A program made the translations under genes and the position numbers. Of a stretch of 64,000 nt of DNA, positions 1 to 8,520 are shown in pieces. Numbering within the stretch: position 1 is the first letter of the stretch; the number at the start of each line of letters is the position of its first letter. Source of the stretch: Clostridia bacterium (GTDB taxonomy: Bacteria > Bacillota > Clostridia > Oscillospirales > Acutalibacteraceae); NCBI GenBank assembly GCA_017625835.1, contig JAGAKF010000052.1:20715-84714 (forward strand), given 5' to 3'. The notes below the pieces were generated by a model, which was given only the letters and a program-made list of their open reading frames with translations, was not told where the DNA came from and did not search any database.

Positions 1-666
1 GTTCTTTACTTCAAGCTCTTCGGGCTTGAGGTAAAGTGAGTTTACGATATTATGTTCACGCTCGCACTTTGTACCTGTAAGTGCCCACGGCTTTTCATAT
101 GTTTTAACTTCGCCTACGTCAAGAGAAACAGGTTCCATCATCTGACCCATTGTACCGTCAGCAAGGATCATTGAAACCATGCTGTACTTGTCTGCAAGGT
201 CAAAAGCTTTAACTGTAAGGCTTGCCATTTCCTGAACTGAAGCGGGAGCAAGAACGATGTTACGGTAGTCACCGTGTCCGCCACCCTTTGTTGACTGGAA
301 ATAGTCTGACTGAGAAGGTTGGATACCGCCGAGACCGGGGCCGCCTCTCTGAACATTGACAACAACAGCGGGAAGGTCGCAACCTGCAAGATATGAGATA
401 CCCTCAGCCTTAAGAGAAACTCCCGGGCTTGAAGATGATGTCATAACTCTTTTACCTGTTGATGCAACACCGATTACCATATTGATAGCAGAAACTTCAC
501 TTTCAGCCTGAAGGAAAGTTCCGCCGATTTTCGGCATACGCTTTGCCATATAAGCCGCAACTTCAGTCTGCGGTGTGATAGGATAGCCGAAGTAATGATG
601 ACAGCCTGCCTGGATAGCAGCTTCAGCAATCGCTTCGTTACCTTTCATAAGAACTTTTTCTGACAT
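1..666 (-). CDS. vorB: 2-oxoacid:ferredoxin oxidoreductase alpha-type subunit, 3' truncated by window edge
   Basis: The frame is open from an ATG at 666 to base 1, giving 222 N-terminal residues. The C-terminal part lies outside the window, since the family is usually about 350 residues. Seen: MSEKVLMKGNEAIAEAA, then GYPITPQTEV, SSSSPGVSLKAEG and a Gly-rich GGPGLGG stretch, all typical of the VorB/KorA/PorA pyrimidine-binding subunit. The family transfers electrons between 2-oxoacids plus CoA and ferredoxin, giving acyl-CoA and CO2, and is reversible. AGAGGTG precedes the ATG, and the ferredoxin subunit ends five bases upstream, so the two are co-transcribed. A branched-chain substrate (VOR) is inferred from the Ile T-box heading the unit. 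A 2-oxoglutarate enzyme (KOR) cannot be excluded. Confidence 0.85.
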   Translation of the reverse strand, partial: MSEKVLMKGNEAIAEAAIQAGCHHYFGYPITPQTEVAAYMAKRMPKIGGTFLQAESEVSAINMVIGVASTGKRVMTSSSSPGVSLKAEGISYLAGCDLPAVVVNVQRGGPGLGGIQPSQSDYFQSTKGGGHGDYRNIVLAPASVQEMASLTVKAFDLADKYSMVSMILADGTMGQMMEPVSLDVGEVKTYEKPWALTGTKCEREHNIVNSLYLKPEELEVKN

Positions 667-671
667 TATTT

Positions 672-878
672 TCACCTCTCTACCGTAATTACGCAGTCAG
701 GACACATTGTTGCACAGAATGCACAACCGATACATTTTTCAGGCTCTGTCACCTCTGCAGGGTGATGACCTTTAGCATTAAGCTTTGTTTCTGACAGTTT
801 AACAATACCCTTCGGGCAAGCACCGACGCAAAGGCTGCAGCCCTTGCAAAGGTCTGTTTTAAATGTTACTTTTGCCAT
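672..878 (-). CDS. vorD: 4Fe-4S ferredoxin-type delta subunit of 2-oxoacid oxidoreductase
   Basis: This 68-residue protein carries two 4Fe-4S motifs: CKGCSLCVGACP near residues 11-22 and CIGCAFCATMCP near residues 49-60. It is the usual size of a stand-alone delta subunit. In the family it passes electrons between the catalytic subunits and free ferredoxin in the cytoplasm. An AGAGAGGT Shine-Dalgarno sits before the ATG. It lies between the ParA-like ATPase and VorB with short gaps (13 and 5 bases), which fits one operon. The assignment to VOR rather than KOR follows from the neighbours, not from the ferredoxin itself. Confidence 0.85.
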   Translation of the reverse strand: MAKVTFKTDLCKGCSLCVGACPKGIVKLSETKLNAKGHHPAEVTEPEKCIGCAFCATMCPDCVITVER

Positions 879-891
879 AATTCTACCTCTC

Positions 892-1554
892 TTAGTTTAT
901 CTTTTCCTGTAGTCTGAGTGGCATCAGATTATCCACTTGGCCGTACAGATTATTATACAACTTTTCGTCGACAGTTGTCAACCTTATTGGAAGATTAGTC
1001 GCTTCGGCAACCCTACGTGCGTAGTCGAGTGAATCAAGCACATCCTGCGCCGTTGTCTCTTCGCCTATATTTGAGTTGTTTACGATTGCGGTGAATTTCA
1101 TACCGCAGGCTGTTTCAATTTCGTTCATAACCTCAAGAGTGCTTTCTACATCTCTTGTAAGAGGTCTGTACATATTGATTACCATAAACATCTCGTAATT
1201 ATTCTCTTTTTTGATGCTGTCGGCATAACGGCCGAGGGCATACGCTCCCCTGTCGTCGCCGCCGATGTCCATAACAGCATATTCCGCATGGTTATCAACA
1301 ATGGAATAAACGTCCTGCGGTAACGCGGGCAAGTCAACGTTTGAACTTGCATATTCAGACGAAATAAGTCTGATTCCTGCTTCACTGAGTTCTTTTTCGC
1401 TGTCCTTGGTACGGAAATACGGGTTAACTATATCAAGGTCGGCAATTACAACAGGCTTTCCGTCCTGCCTGAGCTTCAAAGCGTAATTGACCGCAATATT
1501 CGTTTTTCCGCTGCCGTAGTGGCCTGCAAAAAGAGTTACGCGTTTAGATTCCAT
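892..1554 (-). CDS. ParA/MinD/CobQ-like P-loop ATPase linked to 2-oxoacid oxidoreductase
   Basis: This 220-residue cytoplasmic protein has a P-loop near its N terminus, GHYGSGKT at about residues 11-18, then ADLDIVNPYFR near residues 38-48 and MDIGGDDRGA near residues 94-103. These fit the SIMIBI/ParA-CobQ fold. The P-loop lacks the deviant KGGxGKT lysine of ParA/MinD proper, so a partitioning role is unlikely. It lies between the acyl-CoA synthetase fusion (21-base gap) and the ferredoxin subunit, so it is probably an accessory or assembly factor for the oxidoreductase. That role is an inference from position. AGGTGAT precedes the ATG. Confidence 0.7.
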   Translation of the reverse strand: MESKRVTLFAGHYGSGKTNIAVNYALKLRQDGKPVVIADLDIVNPYFRTKDSEKELSEAGIRLISSEYASSNVDLPALPQDVYSIVDNHAEYAVMDIGGDDRGAYALGRYADSIKKENNYEMFMVINMYRPLTRDVESTLEVMNEIETACGMKFTAIVNNSNIGEETTAQDVLDSLDYARRVAEATNLPIRLTTVDEKLYNNLYGQVDNLMPLRLQEKIN

Positions 1555-1575
1555 TGTATCACCTGTTTTTTAAAA

Positions 1576-3843
1576 TTAAAGCTTGTTACGGATAATCTTT
1601 CCGCTGATTGTCTTCGGAAGTTCAGTTCTGAACTCGACAATTCTCGGATATTTGTAAGGTGCCGTGTGCTCCTTAACATACTTCTGGATTTCCTTTTTAA
1701 GTTCTTCGGTCGGCTCTGTACCCTTTGTGAGAACGATACTAGCCTTTACGACCTGACCTCTGATTTCATCGGGAGCAGCAGAAACACCACACTCGAGAAC
1801 ATACGGAAGCTCCATGATAACGTTTTCAATTTCGAACGGTCCGATACGGTAGCCTGATGACTTGATAACGTCATCGATACGGCCGACATACCAATAATAT
1901 CCGTCTTCGTCTTCCCATGCTGTGTCACCCGTATGGTAATATCCGTCGTACCATACGTCTTTTGTTTTCTCTTCGTTGAGGTAATAACCGAGGAAGAGAC
2001 CGCAGGGAACTTTGTCGCTTGTCTTGATACAGATTTCGCCTGTTTCACCAAGGTCAGCAGGTGTTCCGTCAGCGCGGAGAATCTGGATATCGTAAAGCGG
2101 AACAGGTTTACCCATTGAACCCGGCTTCGGATTCATACCAGTAAGGTTAGCGATTGAAAGGGTTGTTTCGGTCTGACCGAAACCTTCCATAAGTGTAAGT
2201 CCCGTTGCATTGTAGAACTGTTTGAATACTTCGGGGTTAAGAGCTTCACCTGCAACTGTTGCATGCTTGATAGAACTTAAGTCATACTTGCTGATATCCT
2301 GCTTGATAAGCATTCTGTACATTGTAGGCGGTGCACAGAATGTTGTAATTTGGTACTTTGCAAACAACGGCAGAATATCCGCTGCATCAAAACGGTCAAA
2401 GTCATAAACGAAGATTGAGCCTTCGCAGAGCCACTGTCCGTAAAGTTTACCCCAGAGAGCCTTACCCCAACCTGTTTCGGAAATTGTAAGATGGAGACCG
2501 TCCTTGCTTACGCAGTGCCAGTATTTTGCTGTAATATAGTGACCGAGAGGATATTTGAAGCTGTGTGTAGCGATCTTCGGATAGCCTGTTGTTCCCGATG
2601 TGAAGAACATAAGCATCGGATCGTCACCGCACGGTGCATCCTCTTCTCTTCTGTAACGGCGGCTGAAGAGGCAGTACTCTTCGTCAAAGTTATGCCAGCC
2701 TTCTCTTGTGCCGTTAACCATAATCTTATTTTTAAGTGTACCTGTTACTGCATCTGCTAGTTCAGCCTGTCTTGCTGTGTCGCCGTCTGCAGTACAGATG
2801 ATTGTTGAAACATTAGCAGCCTTGAATCTGTATTCAAAGTCGTGCTGAACAAGAAGGTTTGTTGCAGGAATGACAACAGCACCGATCTTGTGAAGACCGA
2901 GGATTGCGAACCAGAACTGGTAGTGACGCTTCATAACGAGCATTACCGTGTCACCCTTCTTGATACCGAGTGACTTAAAATAGTTCGCCGCCTGGCTTGA
3001 ATGTTCTTTTATATCCTTATATGTGAAGATTCTTTCGTTCTTGTCCTTGTCAAGGTGGATCATAGCACGCTTGTCCGGTGACTTTCTGCCGATGTTATCC
3101 ACGATATCAAATGCGAAATTGAACTTATCCTCATTATTGAAATCAATTGCAACGAGATTTCCGTTTTCATCTTCGGTTGCATCAATAAACTTCTCACAAA
3201 CGAGGCTACCTGCTGTTTTTGTTCCCTTGACAGCTCTGTCGTGAACGATTTTTTCAACAGGTTCGTCTGTTGCCATAATCATTGCAAGGAAAACACAGTC
3301 TCTGCCGTCGATAGCGATCATACCGTGAGGAGTCGAGCTGTTGTAATAAATGCTGTCGCCCTCTCCAAGGATCTCCTCGTGATTACCGATCTTAACCTTG
3401 AGCTTACCGCTGATAACGAGGTCGAACTCCTGACCTGCGTGAGTAGTTGTATGGATCGGCTTATTTTCAAGTTCTGCCGAATACTCATAACGTACCATAT
3501 ACGGATCAGAAAGGCGCTTTCTGAACTTCGGAGCCAGATTCTTAATTTCAATGCCGTTTTCACTGGCAGTTGTCTGACCCTTACCCTTTCTTGTTACCGT
3601 ATATGAAGTAAGCACAGCACTGTGTCCTTCTAGGAGGTCTGTAAGGCCGATATCGAACGCAAGAGCACACTTGTGAACAAAAGTAAACGGAAGATCAACT
3701 TCTCCTGCTTCGTAAATATTATACTGTTCAACTGAAATCTCAGTCTTTTCAGCCATCTCTTCTACGGTGAAGCCGCAAATATCGCGCATTTCCTTAATTC
3801 GCTGAGCCACCTCAAAGAGTTTATTGGTTGTGTTGTTTTCCAT
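1576..3843 (-). CDS. XRE HTH-cupin-AMP-binding acyl-CoA synthetase fusion
   Basis: Three modules are visible in 755 residues. An XRE-type helix-turn-helix spans about 10-65. A cupin at about 110-190 has THAGQEFDLVISGKLKV and GDSIYYNSSTPH. An ANL adenylating enzyme at about 250-755 has FTSGTTGYPK, GFGQTET, YHTGDTA and the C-terminal SGKIIRNKL lysine motif. The enzyme part should activate a carboxylic acid through acyl-AMP to acyl-CoA. XRE-cupin is normally a transcription-regulator architecture, so the protein may both catalyse and bind DNA, which is an inference. An AAGGAGGT Shine-Dalgarno precedes the ATG. It is first in an Ile T-box operon with the VOR genes, so a branched-chain acid such as 2-methylbutyrate is a plausible substrate. 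Acetate or phenylacetate activity cannot be ruled out. Confidence 0.85.
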   Translation of the reverse strand: MENNTTNKLFEVAQRIKEMRDICGFTVEEMAEKTEISVEQYNIYEAGEVDLPFTFVHKCALAFDIGLTDLLEGHSAVLTSYTVTRKGKGQTTASENGIEIKNLAPKFRKRLSDPYMVRYEYSAELENKPIHTTTHAGQEFDLVISGKLKVKIGNHEEILGEGDSIYYNSSTPHGMIAIDGRDCVFLAMIMATDEPVEKIVHDRAVKGTKTAGSLVCEKFIDATEDENGNLVAIDFNNEDKFNFAFDIVDNIGRKSPDKRAMIHLDKDKNERIFTYKDIKEHSSQAANYFKSLGIKKGDTVMLVMKRHYQFWFAILGLHKIGAVVIPATNLLVQHDFEYRFKAANVSTIICTADGDTARQAELADAVTGTLKNKIMVNGTREGWHNFDEEYCLFSRRYRREEDAPCGDDPMLMFFTSGTTGYPKIATHSFKYPLGHYITAKYWHCVSKDGLHLTISETGWGKALWGKLYGQWLCEGSIFVYDFDRFDAADILPLFAKYQITTFCAPPTMYRMLIKQDISKYDLSSIKHATVAGEALNPEVFKQFYNATGLTLMEGFGQTETTLSIANLTGMNPKPGSMGKPVPLYDIQILRADGTPADLGETGEICIKTSDKVPCGLFLGYYLNEEKTKDVWYDGYYHTGDTAWEDEDGYYWYVGRIDDVIKSSGYRIGPFEIENVIMELPYVLECGVSAAPDEIRGQVVKASIVLTKGTEPTEELKKEIQKYVKEHTAPYKYPRIVEFRTELPKTISGKIIRNKL

Positions 3844-3883
3844 TAAAATACCTCCTTATAATGTACCAAAATTTTCCTCGTAC

Positions 3884-4178
3884 AAAATAAAAAACCGTCC
3901 CAAAGTCTTAAACTTTGAGACGGAAAATATAATCCGCGGTACCACTCAAATTGCACTCAGCTATCGCTTTGTGCCACTCATCAGGATCGAACAATCCCTT
4001 AACACTAACGTAGTCATACGGAAGAAACTATTTGCACGACGCTTTCATCTCTCCGGCTCAGAAGTGATAGGTTATTTTCGCCACGAAACTGCCGGACTCG
4101 CACCAACCGCCGACTCTCTTGAAGTTCCGAAAAACGCAACCGTCTTCGTCACAGCCTTTATCAACAATCACTTGTTGC
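3884..4178 (-). promoter_or_regulatory. T-box riboswitch, Ile (ATC) specifier
   Basis: The minus strand carries the T-box core GAGTGGTACCGCGG (3933-3947), stem I with GGTGCGAGTCCGG, and CTGAGCC closing stem I. The specifier triplet ATC (Ile) reads at 4066-4068. The leader ends in a terminator, CCGTCTCAAAG paired with CTTTGGGACGG followed by a T run (3884-3923). Uncharged tRNA-Ile should stabilise the antiterminator and switch on the operon downstream. The specifier position matches that of the second T-box at 8416-8418, with the same distance to CTGAGC. Confidence 0.95.
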
Positions 4179-4183
4179 GCTAT

Positions 4184-4212
4184 ATTATAAACTTATTGAT
4201 TAGTATTTGCAA
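4184..4212 (-). promoter_or_regulatory. sigma-A promoter for the Ile T-box operon
   Basis: A -35 box TTGCAA (4207-4212) and a -10 box TATAAT (4184-4189) are separated by 17 bases on the minus strand. Transcription should begin near 4177, just before T-box stem I. Confidence 0.8.
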
Positions 4213-4231
4213 GATACTTTTTGTAATTTAT

Positions 4232-4250
4232 TCATTACATTATGTAATGA
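4232..4250 (-). promoter_or_regulatory. 19-bp palindrome upstream of the promoter, candidate operator
   Basis: TCATTACATAATGTAATGA has two perfect 9-base arms around one central base. It lies about 20 bases upstream of the -35 box. A further ATTCATTAC copy follows at 4252-4260. It has no U-tract, so it does not look like a terminator of the preceding gene. The XRE domain encoded downstream is a candidate binder, which is an inference. Confidence 0.5.
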
Positions 4251-4256
4251 TATTCA

Positions 4257-6764
4257 TTACGCAGTAACAACCGAATTCGCCTTCTGGAGGCCGTACTTTT
4301 CGATTGCGTTTTCGCGCATCTTATACTTAAGGATTTTACCTGCGGCGTTCATCGGGAATTCTTTTACGAAGTCAATGTACTTGGGCACCTTATGCTTTGC
4401 CATATGAGAAAGAACATATTCTTTCATCTCTGCCTCTGTCATTGTCTCGCCCTCGTGAAGAATAACACAAGCCATAATCTCCTCACCGAGTCCCTCATCG
4501 GGCACACCGATAACCTGAACGTCCTTGACTTTATCGTGTGTGTAGATAAATTCTTCGATTTCCTTCGGGTAGATATTTTCACCGCCGCGGATAATCATAT
4601 CCTTGAGTCGGCCTGTAATCTTGTAGTTTCCGTCGGGAGTTCTGCATGCAAGGTCACCTGTATGAAGCCAACCGTCTTTATCGATAGCTTCAGCTGTTGC
4701 CTTGGGCATCTTATAGTAGCCCTTCATGATGTTATATCCCCTTGCAACGAACTCGCCGTTAACTTCGTCGGGACATTCAAGACCTGTTTCGGGATCGATC
4801 ACCTTACACTCGATCTTCGGCAAAGGTCTGCCGACTGTTGCAACACGGACTTCAAGCGGATCGTCGGTGCTTGACATTGTACAACCCGGAGAAGCTTCCG
4901 TCTGACCGTAAACGATCGTGATTTCCTTCATATTCATCTTGTCAACAACTTCACGCATCTTTGCGATCGGACAGGGTGAACCTGCCATAATACCTGTTCT
5001 GACATATGAGAAATCCGTCTTCTCAAAATCAGGATGCTGAAGCATTGCAATAAACATCGTCGGAACACCGTGGAAGGCTGTGATTCTTTCGTTATTTACG
5101 CAGGCAAGAGATGACTTTGGCGAGAAATAAGGTAACGGAAGAACCGTACCACCGTGTGTCATCGTTGCCGTCATTGCAAGAACCATGCCGAAGCAGTGGA
5201 ACATCGGAACCTGAATCATCATTCTGTCCGCTGTTGAAAGATCCATTCTGTCGCCGATGCACTTACCGTTGTTTACTACGTTGTAGTGAGTAAGCATAAC
5301 ACCCTTCGGGAAGCCTGTTGTACCTGATGTGTACTGCATATTACATACGTCGTCTTTCTTGACGAGTGAAGCCATACGGTAAACTTCCTCAACAGGAACC
5401 TGAGAAGCTTTATCAAGAGCTTCGTTCCAGGTCATACAGCCTTTCTGCTCGTAGCCGACCGTAATGATGTTACGAAGGAACGGGAGCTTCTTTGAATGGA
5501 GCTGTTCACCCGGCTTTGTGTTTTCAAGCTCGGGACAGAGTTCAGCCATAATCTCATCATAATGAGAGTCTCTGTAACCCTTTACCATAATAAGTGTATG
5601 TGTATCCGACTGTCTGAGAAGATACTCTGCTTCGTGGATTTTATAAGCTGTATTAACCGTAACAAGAACTGCGCCGATCTTTGTTGCTGCCCAGAAAGCG
5701 ATGTACCACTGGGGAACGTTTGTTGCCCAGACTGAAACGTGAGTGCCTGCTTTTACGCCCATCGCGATGAGCGCACGAGCAAACGTGTCAACGTCGTCAC
5801 GGAACTCGGAATATGTTCTTGTATAGTCAAGTGTTGTATATTTGAACGCAAGCTGGTCAGGAAATTCCTCAACCATTGTATCGAGAACCTGAGAGAATGT
5901 CTTTTCAATAAGCTCCTCTTTTTCCCATACAAACTTACCTGTTCTTGTTTTATTGTAGAAATACTTCTTGCCGCTCTTTGTGCTGCCCATAGCTTCCATA
6001 AAGCTTTCGTAATGGGTAAGGATGATTTCAAGATCATCAATCTCGCTCACCCACTCAGGATCCCATTCAATGCACACAAAGCCTGCATAGTTGATTGAGC
6101 GAAGTGCATTTGTCATTTCCTCAACAGGAAGCTTGCCTTCGCCGATGAGTGTATGCTTGCCGTACTCCTCAGCGTCTGTCATATGAACAAGCTTAACATA
6201 TGCACCGAGGTTTTTGATTGTTTTTTCTGCATCTTCTTTTGCCTTGAAATATGTTTCATACATATTCCAGTCTGCGCCGATGAAATCGCTTGCGAAACAA
6301 TTAAGAAGATCGCAGAGCTTATCTGTATCTGCATAAATGCCGATTGTTTCAACGAGGACAACAACATTATTTTTCTCACAAAGTGCAATTACATCTGCCA
6401 TAAAAGCGTTGACGTATTCAACAGCATTTTCGTCTTCACTCTCCGCATAAACCTTGATGTACGGAACATTGATGTTGCGTGCAACCGAAATTGCTGTTTC
6501 GATTTTCTGCATTGTTTCCTCTGCGTTATCCTTATCAGCAACGTTACAGCCGACGTTGATACACGCAATGGATTTCTTAGAATTTATAAGTGTACGCTTT
6601 GTTACGGATGCCATATCAGGGCTGAACGGTGAAGCCTTTCCTGAGAAAGCATCAGCTTTTATATCGTGAATTTCAATTCCTTCATAGCGGAGCTCGTCGG
6701 CTATTTTAATAAAATCGCCGAGACCTGAAGCTTTATGGAATTTTGTTGAAAAAGCTAAATCCAC
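4257..6764 (-). CDS. TIM-barrel (xylose-isomerase-like) fused to AMP-binding acyl-CoA synthetase
   Basis: The 835 residues have two parts. Residues 1 to about 260 resemble the AP-endonuclease-2/xylose-isomerase-like TIM barrel, with LVETIG, ADWNMYET, VHMTD and CIEWDPEW as likely metal-site strands. Residues from about 290 to 825 form an ANL adenylating enzyme with YTSGTTGFPKG, YGQTEASPG, LHTGDLA and AGKILKYKM. The synthetase half resembles medium- or short-chain acyl-CoA synthetases. The start is GTG at 6764. Its AGGAGG Shine-Dalgarno overlaps the last codons of the LeuA-like gene, so translation is coupled. It belongs to the Leu T-box unit, and a role in isovalerate-type acid activation is inferred. 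What the barrel does is unknown. Confidence 0.85.
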   Translation of the reverse strand: MDLAFSTKFHKASGLGDFIKIADELRYEGIEIHDIKADAFSGKASPFSPDMASVTKRTLINSKKSIACINVGCNVADKDNAEETMQKIETAISVARNINVPYIKVYAESEDENAVEYVNAFMADVIALCEKNNVVVLVETIGIYADTDKLCDLLNCFASDFIGADWNMYETYFKAKEDAEKTIKNLGAYVKLVHMTDAEEYGKHTLIGEGKLPVEEMTNALRSINYAGFVCIEWDPEWVSEIDDLEIILTHYESFMEAMGSTKSGKKYFYNKTRTGKFVWEKEELIEKTFSQVLDTMVEEFPDQLAFKYTTLDYTRTYSEFRDDVDTFARALIAMGVKAGTHVSVWATNVPQWYIAFWAATKIGAVLVTVNTAYKIHEAEYLLRQSDTHTLIMVKGYRDSHYDEIMAELCPELENTKPGEQLHSKKLPFLRNIITVGYEQKGCMTWNEALDKASQVPVEEVYRMASLVKKDDVCNMQYTSGTTGFPKGVMLTHYNVVNNGKCIGDRMDLSTADRMMIQVPMFHCFGMVLAMTATMTHGGTVLPLPYFSPKSSLACVNNERITAFHGVPTMFIAMLQHPDFEKTDFSYVRTGIMAGSPCPIAKMREVVDKMNMKEITIVYGQTEASPGCTMSSTDDPLEVRVATVGRPLPKIECKVIDPETGLECPDEVNGEFVARGYNIMKGYYKMPKATAEAIDKDGWLHTGDLACRTPDGNYKITGRLKDMIIRGGENIYPKEIEEFIYTHDKVKDVQVIGVPDEGLGEEIMACVILHEGETMTEAEMKEYVLSHMAKHKVPKYIDFVKEFPMNAAGKILKYKMRENAIEKYGLQKANSVVTA

Positions 6765-6766
6765 CT

Positions 6767-8182
6767 TTATTCCTCCTCATAAGCGATTTTGTTGAGTGCA
6801 CTTACATAAGCTCTGATACTTGCACCGATAACGTCTGTTGAAATACCTGTACCTGAGTAAAGCTTGCCGCTTGCTGAACGGAGCTTGACAAGAGCCGAAC
6901 CCATTGCCTCACGGCCTTCTGTAACTGACTTGATCTGGAAATCGTCAAGCTCGTAGTGGTGGCCGACAATCTGCTCGATTGCAAGGAAAGCCGCATCAAT
7001 CGGACCGTCGCCTACGCTTACACCGCTGACAGCCTCACCGTCTTTGTTAAGCTTGATGTTTGCTGTTGCAGTGATTACGTTACCGCTGTTGATAACGTAG
7101 CTTTCGATTGTGTATGTTGCAGGTACCTGAAGCGCTGTTGAAGCGATGATTGCTTCAAGCTCCTTTGTGCCGACAAACTCTTTCTTTGCGGCAACACGTT
7201 TGAAAGCTTCATAAACCTTTGAATTGTCTTCCTCTGAAAGGTCGTAGCCGATCTTTGTGATAGCCTTGATTACTGTTGAAATATCGTCATTCTTATCGAG
7301 AGTGAGCGTTTCTTCGCTGTCGTTAACACCGTTTTCAAAGGGTGAAGTCTCGCTCTTTGTTGTGTTAACCATTCTCTTCATCTGGTTTACAACGCGTGAA
7401 AGCTCTGTTGTACGGATTTTGCTTGAAATGCCGTTTGAATCACCGCGAAGCTTGAATACGCTCATAACGTCTTCGATTGACGGGAAACTGAAGCCCTCAA
7501 CAGTTGTTTTGATCTCCCCTGCACCTGCACTGATTGCTGCGAAAGCACAGGCAACAGCCATATTGAGCTGGTCGCTGAGTTCAACAGAAAGAGTTACATC
7601 CTTGAGCTCGGGAACTGCATCAATCATATCTTTTACAAAGTTGTAAATCTCTGACGGCATTATTGTACCTTCGGAATCACAGATATTGATGCGCACAGCT
7701 CCTGCTGCGATTGCCGCACGGATTACATCGTAGAGGAAATCCTTTTCAGCTCTGATTGCATCTTCTGCAGAGAACTCGATGTTTTCGGTATATTTCTTAC
7801 ACTCGGCAATAAGTGAAGCAGCCATTTCCTTAACAACGGGCGGCTTCTTGCCGCACTTATACTCCATCTGAACTGCTGAAACAGGAACAGAAACCTTAAG
7901 AGAAGCTTTCTCTGCTGACTTAACGCTGTTCCATGCTGTCTCAACGCTTGCTGCATCTGTTCCGACAGGAACGCAGACCTCAGAATGTTTCATAAGAGAA
8001 GCAATCGTCTTAATCAAGAGAACATCTGTAGATACATTCTTGATTTCAGGCATTTCTATGCTGTTGAAATGTAGTTTATCCATCAGCTTAGCCATCTCGA
8101 TTTTTTCCTTAAAGCTAAGCGAATGATCAACAGAATTTGAGCATTCTCTTAAAGTAATGTCTGATACATGAATCTTTCTCAT
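6767..8182 (-). CDS. LeuA-like protein with degenerate catalytic barrel and intact regulatory domain
   Basis: The 471-residue protein aligns along its length with 2-isopropylmalate/citramalate synthases. The N-terminal DITLRE keeps the usual Asp and Arg. The metal-binding HxHDD segment reads SVELSDQLNMAV, the GIGERAGN loop is replaced by EGFSFPS, and the AFAHxSGIHQDG segment is lost. The C-terminal LeuA allosteric domain (about residues 345-465) is well kept, with GDGPIDAAFLAI and GTGISTDVIGASIRAY. The active site is therefore probably not a normal synthase, while leucine binding may persist. The start is ATG at 8182 after AAGGAGA; an upstream open extension has no ribosome site. It is first in the Leu T-box unit. 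A neofunctionalised enzyme is possible. Confidence 0.8.
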   Translation of the reverse strand: MRKIHVSDITLRECSNSVDHSLSFKEKIEMAKLMDKLHFNSIEMPEIKNVSTDVLLIKTIASLMKHSEVCVPVGTDAASVETAWNSVKSAEKASLKVSVPVSAVQMEYKCGKKPPVVKEMAASLIAECKKYTENIEFSAEDAIRAEKDFLYDVIRAAIAAGAVRINICDSEGTIMPSEIYNFVKDMIDAVPELKDVTLSVELSDQLNMAVACAFAAISAGAGEIKTTVEGFSFPSIEDVMSVFKLRGDSNGISSKIRTTELSRVVNQMKRMVNTTKSETSPFENGVNDSEETLTLDKNDDISTVIKAITKIGYDLSEEDNSKVYEAFKRVAAKKEFVGTKELEAIIASTALQVPATYTIESYVINSGNVITATANIKLNKDGEAVSGVSVGDGPIDAAFLAIEQIVGHHYELDDFQIKSVTEGREAMGSALVKLRSASGKLYSGTGISTDVIGASIRAYVSALNKIAYEEE

Positions 8183-8239
8183 AAGTATTCTCCTTAAATC
8201 ATAATTTGAATAATTTATTATAGTATTGAAGCTAACCAA

Positions 8240-8515
8240 AAAAAATCCCTGAAACACTGTTGTGCTTCAGGGACGATAAACTAAATTACCGCGGTACCAC
8301 CCGTATTGCTGAAATCAGCCACTTTTCGGACTCTGACAAATCCTAAGCTATGGTAACGGTGCTTGCCGTGACTCCTTATGCAGTAAAAAACGGTTAGGGA
8401 ATCAAGCTCAGATACGAGGCAGTCGATTCTTTCAAATGCCGACTTGCACCGTCCGTCAGCTCTCTGTAAAGATCCGGAAAAGACTTAATATCTTCAACGC
8501 TTTTCAAAAATATTG
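8240..8515 (-). promoter_or_regulatory. T-box riboswitch, Leu (CTC) specifier
   Basis: The minus strand carries GGGTGGTACCGCGG (8287-8303), a stem I with GGTGCAAGTCGG, and CTGAGC. The specifier CTC (Leu) is at 8416-8418. The terminator is CCCTGAAGCAC paired with GTGTTTCAGGG followed by eight T (8240-8273). The Leu specifier fits the LeuA-like gene that follows. Confidence 0.95.
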
Positions 8516-8520
8516 AAAAT

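Noticed and set aside
3824-4267. Plus-strand open frame across the Ile T-box leader
   Set aside because: The same bases form a conserved T-box with specifier, core and terminator on the minus strand, which explains the sequence better.
6767-8182. Ordinary 2-isopropylmalate synthase
   Set aside because: Metal-binding His and the GIGERAGN loop are missing, so a plain leuA call would be misleading.
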